From: an uncultured Selenomonas sp.
Lineage (GTDB): Bacteria > Bacillota > Negativicutes > Selenomonadales > Selenomonadaceae
Assembly (NCBI GenBank): GCA_937981305.1
Contig: CALJPB010000074.1
Coordinates: 1-6,234, forward strand
Direction of reading: 5' to 3'
Length of the DNA stretch: 6,234 nt
The position numbers and the translations under genes were made by a program. The first letter of the stretch is position 1. Each line of letters starts with the position of its first letter. Positions 1 through 5,638 of this stretch are shown in pieces. The notes beneath the pieces are model-generated. The model did not search any database and was not told the origin of the DNA. It saw only the letters and a list, made by a program, of their open reading frames with translations.

Positions 1-3
1 TGC

Positions 4-11
4 TTTTTTTT
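4..11 (+). terminator. T-run, possible tail of an upstream intrinsic terminator
   Basis: Eight consecutive T residues stand at the very left edge. Such a run often forms the 3' end of a rho-independent terminator, here for a gene to the left of the window. The stem that would prove it lies outside the visible sequence, so this is inference from the T-run alone. It could equally be an A/T-rich promoter element for the gene that follows. Confidence 0.3.
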
Positions 12-19
12 GTAATAAT
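11..19 (+). promoter_or_regulatory. Possible extended -10 promoter element for the lipoprotein operon
   Basis: The bases TGTAATAAT read as an extended -10 (TG, one base, then AATAAT, 5 of 6 matches to TATAAT). A matching -35 would fall off the left edge, so it cannot be checked. If real, transcription would start near position 26 and give a leader of about 85 nt before the first gene, including the small hairpin at 48-63. Short A/T-rich matches of this sort are common by chance. Confidence 0.3.
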
Positions 20-47
20 CAGAACAAGATAAGGGCGGAGATGCATC

Positions 48-63
48 CGGTCAGAAATGACCG
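48..63 (+). other. Leader hairpin with GAAA tetraloop
   Basis: CGGTCA, GAAA, TGACCG forms a perfect 6-bp stem closed by a GNRA-type tetraloop, a stable RNA fold. An overlapping alternative stem (CGGA at 36-39 with TCCG at 46-49) shares bases 48-49 with it, so the two cannot form together. No long T-run follows directly, so it is not an obvious terminator. I do not recognise a known riboswitch. It may be a minor mRNA structure or an operator-like palindrome. Confidence 0.4.
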
Positions 64-110
64 TGGTCTTTTCCCGATGATTCCTCTGTAGTAAAGGAGA
101 AGTTAGGATT

Positions 111-773
111 ATGAGAACATTTATGCGGGCAAAGAGATTGCTTCTTCCCATGATTGCGATTTTGGCGACGCTCCTCGTTGCGGGCTGCGGCGACGACAAG
201 CCGAAGGAGTCGGCGGACAAGGCGGTGCTCGCCTACGCAGAGCTCTATGCGTACGCTGATACGGACAAGCTCTCTGCGACGGGCATGACGAATGCGCAGA
301 AGGAGCAGATTTCGCAGGCTCTTTTGACGGAGTCGGATCAAATGTTCCAGAGCTTTATGCTTTCTGAGTCCAATGCGATGGAGATCACGGACTACTACAT
401 TGCAGACCGCAAGGAAAATATGGAGCTCAAGGCAAAGGTCAAGAAGGATGATGCCAAGAATCCCGTGGTTGAGCTGACGGCGACGCCGATTGATACGCGC
501 GGCGCAAAGCAGCAGATGGACAAGAATGAGGATCTGGTTGCGATGGGGGTCTACATCGGCCTTGCACAGCAGCAGGGGGTGGACGTGCGTACGGATCCCG
601 TATACCAGCAGGGTGCGGTGGAGTCGCTCAAGGGCGTGATCGACGATATGCCGTATGACAGCGAAAAGACGCTGGATGTGACCTGCGAGCTTGTCAAGAG
701 CGATGACGGCAAGGCTCTCTACTGGGCACCGAAGGATCCGCAGGCGATCCGTAAGTTCCTCGACGGGGAGTAA
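111..773 (+). CDS. Putative lipoprotein of unknown function (DUF5105-like)
   Basis: This 220-aa protein begins with a classic lipoprotein signal: basic residues at 6-9, a hydrophobic stretch at about 10-24, then the lipobox VAGC with Cys26 as the predicted lipidation site. The mature part is acidic, soluble-looking and mostly helical, with no second membrane segment. Its opening (residues about 35-60, including AYAELYAYAD) resembles the small Firmicute lipoproteins grouped under DUF5105. That assignment rests on general resemblance and is uncertain. The start at 111 is preceded by AAAGGAGA at 93-100, a rather long 10-nt spacing. An in-frame ATG at 123 would also keep the signal peptide but has no better site. 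It is the first gene of a probable four-gene operon, with the C11 protease gene starting 32 nt after its stop. No catalytic motif is visible, so a structural or binding role at the outer face of the membrane is only inference. Confidence 0.88.
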   Translation: MRTFMRAKRLLLPMIAILATLLVAGCGDDKPKESADKAVLAYAELYAYADTDKLSATGMTNAQKEQISQALLTESDQMFQSFMLSESNAMEITDYYIADRKENMELKAKVKKDDAKNPVVELTATPIDTRGAKQQMDKNEDLVAMGVYIGLAQQQGVDVRTDPVYQQGAVESLKGVIDDMPYDSEKTLDVTCELVKSDDGKALYWAPKDPQAIRKFLDGE

Positions 774-790
774 TGGCGAATACGTTCGGA

Positions 791-796
791 AAGGAG
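791..796 (+). promoter_or_regulatory. Ribosome binding site fixing the C11 protease start
   Basis: AAGGAG lies 9 nt before the ATG at 806. A competing ATG at 799 is only 2 nt away, in another frame, and opens a 27-codon reading frame. The in-frame ATG at 815 is 18 nt away. Spacing therefore selects 806. Confidence 0.75.
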
Positions 797-805
797 TCAT
801 GAATC

Positions 806-2791
806 ATGACTGCGATGCGTGTGCTGCGGTCTGTCCTTGGTATGTTCCTTCTTGTGCTCGTTCTTACGGGCTGTATGGATGAGGATGTGACAAAGGCGCG
901 TGCGCAGTTCCCCGATGCCTACGGCAGGGATGATACATGGCTCGTTTCGTGGTACATCTGCGGTTCGGATCTTGAGTCGGAGTACGGTGCGGCGAGTGCG
1001 GATCTGGAGGAGCTGATGGAGGCGGAGCTGCCGCCGAATGTGCGTGTACTGATCCTTGCGGGCGGCACGCAGGAGTGGCAGAACGATACGTTTACGAGAC
1101 CTCTCAATCTCTATCTCTACGATGCGGACGGCCTGCATGAACTTGAGCGGATGAACGATGCGGACATGGGCGACCCGCAGACACTCGCACATTTCCTGCG
1201 GTATGGTGAGGAGAACTATCCCGCCGATCACCGTGTCTTTGTGTTCTGGGATCATGGCGGCGGGAGTGCGGCGGGTGTCTGCGCGGATGAGCGTACGGAG
1301 AATATGCTGCGCCTCAACGACTTGCGGCAGGCATTCTCCGATGTCTATGGTGAAAATCCGGTCACGCCGCCCTATGAACTCATCGGCTTTGACGCCTGTC
1401 TGATGGCGAGCTACGAGACGGCAGCCTCTCTTGAAGGCTACACGCGCTATATGGTCGCCTCGGAGGAGATGGAGCCGGGCAACGGCTGGAACTATGACGC
1501 TTGGGTTGGCGCACTCGGCGACAATCCGGCGATGGGCGGCGCACGGCTGGGCGAGGTGATCTGTGACTCCTATCTTGCAGGATGTAGGGAGGAGGATACG
1601 GAGGAGGAGGCGACGCTCTCTGTCATTGATCTCGCCCGTCTGCCCGCGCTGACTTCCGCCTATGAGGCATACAGCCGCGATGTGCTGGCGCGTGCGGCGC
1701 ATCTGTCTCCGGCGTTCTTTGCGGCACTGGATCGTGCGGCGCAGCGTGCGGAGAACTATGGTGGCAATACGCGCGAGATGGGCTATGCAAACATGGTCGA
1801 TCTGGCGGGGCTGGCCGAGGAGACGGCACGGGAGTTTCCAAGTGCCGCGGCTCTTGTTCGAGCGGTGGACGATGCCTGTATTTACAAAGTACACGGCGAC
1901 TACCGTCGGCGCGGCGGCGGCATCTCCTCCTACTATTCCTATGATGGCGATGAGGACGGATTTTCAGCGTACGTCGATCAGGATGCGGCACTGATGGAGC
2001 AGAAATGTCTGCTCTACACTATGCTCTATGGACAGCTGCCCGACGAGGCGACGGAACTTCTCGCGGGGCAAAGCCCTACGGGGCGGATCAACGCGCTGCC
2101 CACACAGCGGCAGCAGATTTTCAACACTGCCGCATTGGAGGATCGTGCCGTCGATGTTGACCGTAACGGCAATGCCTTTGTCCGCCTCACTCAGGCGGAG
2201 ATGGACATGATTTCATCGGTGCGCTGCAATCTGCTTTACATCGGCGAGGAGGAGAATGTGATTCTCTACCTCGGCAGTGATGCGAATGTCGATGCGGACT
2301 GGGACAGCGGTGTTTTCAAGGATAATTTTGACGGTACATGGCCGATGCTGGACGGGCATCCTGTCTACATAGAGATCGTGGAGGAGGGGGACGACTACAA
2401 TCTCTACTCCATTCCCGTCAAGCTGAACGGCAGGGAGTGCAATCTGCAGGTTGCGTACAGCTATGCGGATGGGAAATATCGTATTCTGGGCGCCCGTCGA
2501 GGGCTTGAGCCGAACGGCATGAGTGACCGCAATCTGATCCTCCTGAAGCAGGGGGATGTGGTGACGACGATTCACTATGCAATGAGCGCGACGGGCGATG
2601 ATGAGGACTTCACGCCTGTGGAGGTCGATACGTTCCGTCTTGGCGCTCATCCCGAGGTGCGGGATGAGGAGGTCGGCGACGGGACGTATGGCTACCTCTT
2701 CGAGTTCGTTGCACCGGCGGGCGAAAGTGCACTCTCGAATTTTGCGGTCTTTGAAATCGAAAATGGCGATATTGTGACTTCGGTCGAATGA
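806..2791 (+). CDS. Clostripain-family (peptidase C11) lipoprotein cysteine protease
   Basis: This 661-aa protein is a predicted membrane-anchored extracytoplasmic protease. The N-terminus has a hydrophobic signal at about 8-20 and the lipobox LTGC, with Cys23 as lipid acceptor. The C11 domain spans roughly 45-410. Its early strand carries YICGSDLE (50-57), typical of the family. The catalytic His is His150 in FWDHGGG, and the nucleophile is Cys198 in GFDACLM. The 48-residue spacing is close to the 46 of PmC11 from Parabacteroides (His133, Cys179). Asp196, two residues before the Cys, matches the position that in PmC11 helps form the S1 pocket for Arg or Lys, so cleavage after basic residues is inferred. 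Family members can be activated by self-cleavage between His and Cys; Arg163 is a candidate site here. Residues about 430-661 look beta-rich and match no domain I can name. The substrate is unknown. The gene lies 32 nt after the lipoprotein gene and 24 nt before the DUF4870 gene, probably in one operon. Confidence 0.92.
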   Translation: MTAMRVLRSVLGMFLLVLVLTGCMDEDVTKARAQFPDAYGRDDTWLVSWYICGSDLESEYGAASADLEELMEAELPPNVRVLILAGGTQEWQNDTFTRPLNLYLYDADGLHELERMNDADMGDPQTLAHFLRYGEENYPADHRVFVFWDHGGGSAAGVCADERTENMLRLNDLRQAFSDVYGENPVTPPYELIGFDACLMASYETAASLEGYTRYMVASEEMEPGNGWNYDAWVGALGDNPAMGGARLGEVICDSYLAGCREEDTEEEATLSVIDLARLPALTSAYEAYSRDVLARAAHLSPAFFAALDRAAQRAENYGGNTREMGYANMVDLAGLAEETAREFPSAAALVRAVDDACIYKVHGDYRRRGGGISSYYSYDGDEDGFSAYVDQDAALMEQKCLLYTMLYGQLPDEATELLAGQSPTGRINALPTQRQQIFNTAALEDRAVDVDRNGNAFVRLTQAEMDMISSVRCNLLYIGEEENVILYLGSDANVDADWDSGVFKDNFDGTWPMLDGHPVYIEIVEEGDDYNLYSIPVKLNGRECNLQVAYSYADGKYRILGARRGLEPNGMSDRNLILLKQGDVVTTIHYAMSATGDDEDFTPVEVDTFRLGAHPEVRDEEVGDGTYGYLFEFVAPAGESALSNFAVFEIENGDIVTSVE

Positions 2792-2802
2792 TTCCATGGG
2801 AC

Positions 2803-2810
2803 AAGGAGGA
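2803..2810 (+). promoter_or_regulatory. Strong ribosome binding site for the DUF4870-type gene
   Basis: AAGGAGGA stands 5 nt before the ATG at 2816 and decides that start over the ATGs at 2788 and 2796, which are in other frames and have no comparable site upstream. Confidence 0.8.
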
Positions 2811-2815
2811 AATCT

Positions 2816-3184
2816 ATGGCAGAAATTCATACAGAGGACGGTGTGCCGTCGCAGACGGAGCGCATTTTTGCTGCACTCGCACAGGGAGCTTGCTTCGTTG
2901 GCGGTCTTGGCTATCTCCTCCTCCCGTTCGTCCTCTGGCTCATCATGCGGAGTCGAAGCACGTTTGTTGCGTATCATGCGAAGCAGGCATTTTTCGTCCA
3001 GTTCATTGTTCTCGTTCTCTTTATTCTTGCCTGTGTCCTCGGCGTGGTGCTGGATGACAGCAATGTCGCTGTCGGTCTGTGCTTCCTCGTCGGGATTCCG
3101 TGGTGTCTTGGCTCTGTCTATGCCGTGGTCAAGGCTCTCTCGGGCGAGCGTTGGCATTATCCGGGGCTTGGCTGGACGGTGTAA
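2816..3184 (+). CDS. DUF4870-type small integral membrane protein
   Basis: This 122-aa protein has a short polar N-terminus (1-15) and about three membrane segments: roughly 21-44, 57-79 and 83-107. The stretch PFVLWLIMRSRS (37-48) followed by FVAYHAKQAFFVQ (50-62) matches the DUF4870/Tic20-like signature, in which a Pro-containing helix ends in basic residues and is followed by a conserved YHAKQA box. The length is normal for the family. No enzymatic function is established for DUF4870 proteins. They are small membrane proteins often found near secretion or envelope genes. Its place between a C11 lipoprotein protease and another small membrane protein suggests a membrane-bound helper role for the operon, but that is inference only. 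The downstream gene begins 33 nt after the stop. Confidence 0.85.
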   Translation: MAEIHTEDGVPSQTERIFAALAQGACFVGGLGYLLLPFVLWLIMRSRSTFVAYHAKQAFFVQFIVLVLFILACVLGVVLDDSNVAVGLCFLVGIPWCLGSVYAVVKALSGERWHYPGLGWTV

Positions 3185-3205
3185 TATGGAACTTATTTAT
3201 TATTT

Positions 3206-3212
3206 GGGAGGT
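3206..3212 (+). promoter_or_regulatory. Ribosome binding site for the 80-aa membrane protein gene
   Basis: GGGAGGT lies 5 nt before the ATG at 3218. It supports this short gene being translated and selects the frame over the overlapping reading frame that begins at 3240. Confidence 0.75.
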
Positions 3213-3217
3213 TTATC

Positions 3218-3460
3218 ATGAGTAAAAAAAGTCCGGTCATTGCGGCGATTCTTGGTTTTTTCATTCTTGGTCTGTTCTACAGTACGGGATTCAATAAGAA
3301 GGGCATCATCGCGGTCATCGCGCTCATGTTCATCAGCTGGGGCGCAGGACTGGCGGCTCCGGAGCTGGCGACCATTGTTGCTGTCATCGGTGCGTATCTC
3401 GGCTACAAGTGGGCGAACGAGCACAATGCCATGGTGGAAGAAGGAATGCCTGCGCAATAG
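3218..3460 (+). CDS. Small hydrophobic membrane protein, 80 aa
   Basis: I do not recognise this protein with certainty. It begins with a basic tip (MSKK), then has two or three hydrophobic helices at about 7-23, 29-47 and 50-64, and ends in a short soluble tail (65-80) with an acidic patch. The start KSPVIAAILGFFILGLFYS vaguely recalls the first helix of TM2-domain proteins, but the TM2 hallmark residues (a Gly-x-His-x-Phe-Tyr-type turn) are absent, so a true TM2 assignment is not supported. The good ribosome binding site, sensible composition and operon position argue that it is real. It is the last gene of the four-gene group. A terminator-like hairpin lies 80 nt downstream. A role alongside the preceding DUF4870 protein is plausible but unproven. 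Confidence 0.82.
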   Translation: MSKKSPVIAAILGFFILGLFYSTGFNKKGIIAVIALMFISWGAGLAAPELATIVAVIGAYLGYKWANEHNAMVEEGMPAQ

Positions 3461-3539
3461 GAGCTCCCTCACCGTGAGCACTGTATAGATGTGATACCTT
3501 CAGAGGATACGGCGAAAAAACTAGCGTAATTTTTCTGTG

Positions 3540-3584
3540 TGTGCTACAATGGAGCGGATAAACTCTATTGTGGCACATTTTTTT
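3540..3584 (+). terminator. Intrinsic terminator-like hairpin upstream of the S55 gene
   Basis: Bases 3540-3554 can pair with 3563-3577 to form a 15-bp stem: 13 Watson-Crick pairs and two G-U wobbles (3545/3572 and 3551/3566). The loop is the 8 nt CGGATAAA. Seven T residues follow immediately at 3578-3584. This is the expected form of a rho-independent terminator and would end transcripts from the four-gene operon. The stem is only moderately G+C-rich, so efficiency is uncertain. The T-run ends where the next gene's Shine-Dalgarno begins, so the element could also act as an attenuator for that gene. As DNA, the imperfect palindrome (TGTGC near one end, GCACA near the other) could instead be a protein binding site. 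Confidence 0.72.
3542..3550 (+). promoter_or_regulatory. Candidate extended -10 promoter for the S55-murA unit
   Basis: TGCTACAAT fits an extended -10: TG, one base, then TACAAT (5 of 6 matches to TATAAT). The -35 position about 17 nt upstream (TAGCGT, 3522-3527) is poor, as is often tolerated with an extended -10. A-rich (3515-3520) and T-rich (3530-3534) tracts flank that position. The expected start site, near 3557, lies in the loop of the terminator-like hairpin, so this transcript would lack the left arm. No other promoter is evident before the S55 gene. Confidence 0.5.
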
Positions 3585-3591
3585 GAGGTGA
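3585..3591 (+). promoter_or_regulatory. Ribosome binding site that selects a TTG start
   Basis: GAGGTGA is a 7-base match to the Shine-Dalgarno consensus (AGGAGGTGAT). It ends 4 nt before the TTG at 3596. A second in-frame TTG at 3608 would be too far away. The first in-frame ATG (codon 28) would discard the whole signal peptide. The site is directly joined to the T-run of the hairpin. Confidence 0.78.
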
Positions 3592-3595
3592 CATT

Positions 3596-5617
3596 TTGCG
3601 ATATTCTTTGAAACGCCTTGCAGCGGCGTCTCTTTTTGCGTTTACGCTTAATTTTTACGCGCCGTCGGTTCATGCGATGCCGCCGATTCTCCCGTACAGC
3701 GAGGTGACGGCGGGGATGCAGGGGACGGCCTATACCGTGCTTGATCCCTCGGGCGAGATCCGTGCGTTCCCCGTTGAGATCCTTGGGGGCATGGAGGGCG
3801 GCAAGGGCGATCAGCGGATGATTATGGCGCGTACGAGCGGTGACTTCATCGAGCAGGTCGGCGGTGTGCTCCAGGGGATGAGCGGCAGCCCGGTCTATGT
3901 GGACGATCATCTGGTCGGTGCGCTCTCTGCGGGATTGAAGGATCTGAGTCCATATACGTTCTTCATCACGCCGATCGAGGATATGATACCGCTCTGGACG
4001 ATGCCCGATACGAAGAATCAGACGAATATTGCCACGATCAATCTGGTGAAGGAACTTGAGGTGCGCAAGAAGGCGGAGGAAAAGCGCCGTCTGCGTGAAC
4101 GTGAAAAGGCGTTTGCCAAGATGTCGCGCGACGAGCGCGAAGCCGAGTGGCGTGATATGATCGCGGCACTGAACGGAGAGAAAACGGAGGGAACAGCGGC
4201 AAGCGCCGAGGCATCTGTGGCATCCGATGAGCCTGCTGCGGCGGCCCATACGGATACATCCGCCGCAGATACGGCAGATGACGTGTCTGCACGCACGCCG
4301 GAGAAGAAAGCGTATTTCTTTACGCAGGGATTTAACGCCGCAGGGCTGCGCTATTTGCAGGACAAGCTCTCAATGAATGGCGCTTCCCTCCTTCCGCTCG
4401 GCGGAAGCGGCGCAGCGACGAAACCCTATACGCGCTATGACGCAGCACTTGCGGGCGGTCAACCGATCGGGGTGGCTCTTGTCTACGGCGATTTCAGTGT
4501 CGGTGCGACGGGGACGGTGACGGCGGTTGACGGGAAGAAGATTCTGGCCTTTGGGCATTCCTTCCTCCACAAGGGGAACGTCAACTACTTCATGACGGAT
4601 GCGGAGGTCGTCGGTACGATCGCGGGGCAGAGCAACGGCGTGAAGATCGCGAACATCGGCAGCGTGATCGGGCGCGTCAACCAGGATCGTGAGACGGGGA
4701 TCGCAGGTGTTCTCGGGACGTTTCCGACCGCAGTGCCGGTGCAGATCCATGTGAAGGACAATGCACTAGGTAAGGATGAGACGTTCGGTGCGCATATCGC
4801 CTATGACGAGGAGCTGCTCCCGATTCTCTCGGGCAGTGTCGCCTATGCGGCGATGAACCGCGTGTCGGATACGATTGGCAGCAGTACGGCGCGCGTCCGC
4901 TTTACGGTGCGGACGAATGCCTACGAGGGCGGCCTCTTTGAGCGTCGCAATATGTACTACAGCGCGGCGGATGTCGGTCAGATCGCCGTGACGGAGCTGC
5001 TTCAGGCGATGAGTCTGATTGTGTCGAATGTGGAACAGGAATCGGATGTCATTGATGTCAATGTAGAGGTGGAACTCGATGGCGACCGGCAGACGGCACT
5101 GCTTGTCTCCGCAACACCGGATAAGACGACGGTGAAGCCGGGCGAGACGGTGACATTCCGCACGAAGATCCGTCCGTATCGTAAGGCGGAGGAGACGCTC
5201 TCGATCCCCTATCAAGTACCCAAGACGCAGCCGGCGGGAACACTGCATCTCGATATTCGCGGCGGCGGCTTCGTTCCTGTGAATCCGCTCATGCTGTTTG
5301 CACAGGCGGGGATTGAGGTGCCCGACGATGAGGAGAAGTTCAAATCGACGGGCGACCGTCTGCGCGAACTGGCGGAGCTGGGGCAGAACAATGAGATCAT
5401 CATTGCGCCGGGGGCGGTACCTGCACCGACCTCCGAAAAGGAGATGAAAAAGCGCATGAAGGCTGCGGAAAAGGCGGCGGCACGCGCGGCGAAGGATGAA
5501 CCGGAGAAGCGTGTGACGCTCCTCGCCGATCCGAATAAGAAGGAAGAAAAGGAAAAATTCTTCGCACCCTATGTGATTGAGAACGTGATACACGCAACGC
5601 TCAAGGTAGAGGACTAG
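3596..5617 (+). CDS. Exported SpoIVB-type peptidase S55 domain protein, permuted motif order
   Basis: This 673-aa protein starts at TTG and carries a cleavable signal peptide (about 1-27, ending VHA before MPP), so it acts outside the cytoplasmic membrane. Residues about 33-135 resemble the C-terminal half of the SpoIVB S55 domain, with the nucleophile motif GMSGSP (Ser96) and then VYVDDHLVGAL. Residues about 285-385 resemble the N-terminal half, with GTVTAVDGKKILAFGHSF holding the likely catalytic His321, then GIAGVLGT (368-375). Between them lies an insert: a highly charged, probably coiled-coil helix (about 151-195) and an Ala/Ser/Asp-rich linker (196-235). Residues about 500-555 look like an Ig-like beta domain (VKPGETVTF). 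A Lys/Glu/Ala-rich helix (612-655) comes near the end. SpoIVB itself cleaves a sporulation factor, but this protein has no visible PDZ domain and is not SpoIVB. Its substrate is unknown, and it may be structural rather than catalytic. The next gene, murA, begins 21 nt after the stop, so co-transcription is likely. Confidence 0.88.
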   Translation: MRYSLKRLAAASLFAFTLNFYAPSVHAMPPILPYSEVTAGMQGTAYTVLDPSGEIRAFPVEILGGMEGGKGDQRMIMARTSGDFIEQVGGVLQGMSGSPVYVDDHLVGALSAGLKDLSPYTFFITPIEDMIPLWTMPDTKNQTNIATINLVKELEVRKKAEEKRRLREREKAFAKMSRDEREAEWRDMIAALNGEKTEGTAASAEASVASDEPAAAAHTDTSAADTADDVSARTPEKKAYFFTQGFNAAGLRYLQDKLSMNGASLLPLGGSGAATKPYTRYDAALAGGQPIGVALVYGDFSVGATGTVTAVDGKKILAFGHSFLHKGNVNYFMTDAEVVGTIAGQSNGVKIANIGSVIGRVNQDRETGIAGVLGTFPTAVPVQIHVKDNALGKDETFGAHIAYDEELLPILSGSVAYAAMNRVSDTIGSSTARVRFTVRTNAYEGGLFERRNMYYSAADVGQIAVTELLQAMSLIVSNVEQESDVIDVNVEVELDGDRQTALLVSATPDKTTVKPGETVTFRTKIRPYRKAEETLSIPYQVPKTQPAGTLHLDIRGGGFVPVNPLMLFAQAGIEVPDDEEKFKSTGDRLRELAELGQNNEIIIAPGAVPAPTSEKEMKKRMKAAEKAAARAAKDEPEKRVTLLADPNKKEEKEKFFAPYVIENVIHATLKVED

Positions 5618-5621
5618 CCGC

Positions 5622-5630
5622 AAGGAGGGG
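5622..5630 (+). promoter_or_regulatory. Ribosome binding site for murA
   Basis: AAGGAGGGG lies 8 nt before the ATG at 5639, inside the 21-nt gap after the S55 stop codon. No terminator or promoter fits in this gap, which supports co-transcription of the two genes. Confidence 0.8.
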
Positions 5631-5638
5631 AACGGCGA

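Noticed and set aside
799..882. 27-codon reading frame with four Cys (CDACAAVC spacing) starting at the ATG just before the C11 start
   Set aside because: It overlaps the signal peptide region of the protease in another frame. Its ATG is only 2 nt from AAGGAG, too close for good initiation. The Cys codons arise from the out-of-frame reading. Chance is the simplest explanation.
797..1894. Long 365-codon open frame on the minus strand opposite the C11 protease gene
   Set aside because: The translation is extremely rich in Arg, His and Cys with no recognisable domain. It is the antisense shadow of a G+C-rich gene that has clear catalytic motifs on the + strand.
2796..3221. 141-codon + strand frame overlapping the DUF4870-type gene
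   Set aside because: The ATG at 2796 has no suitable ribosome binding site, and the translation is Ser/Arg-rich. The frame at 2816 has a strong site and family motifs.
3468..3478. CTCAC-C-GTGAG pseudo-palindrome just after the 80-aa gene, considered as a terminator
   Set aside because: A single-base loop cannot form the hairpin, and no T-run follows. The hairpin at 3540-3584 is a far better terminator.
3596..5617. Considered calling this gene spoIVB
   Set aside because: The motif order is reversed, no PDZ domain is visible, the length is far above SpoIVB (about 425 aa), and the neighbour is murA rather than sporulation genes.
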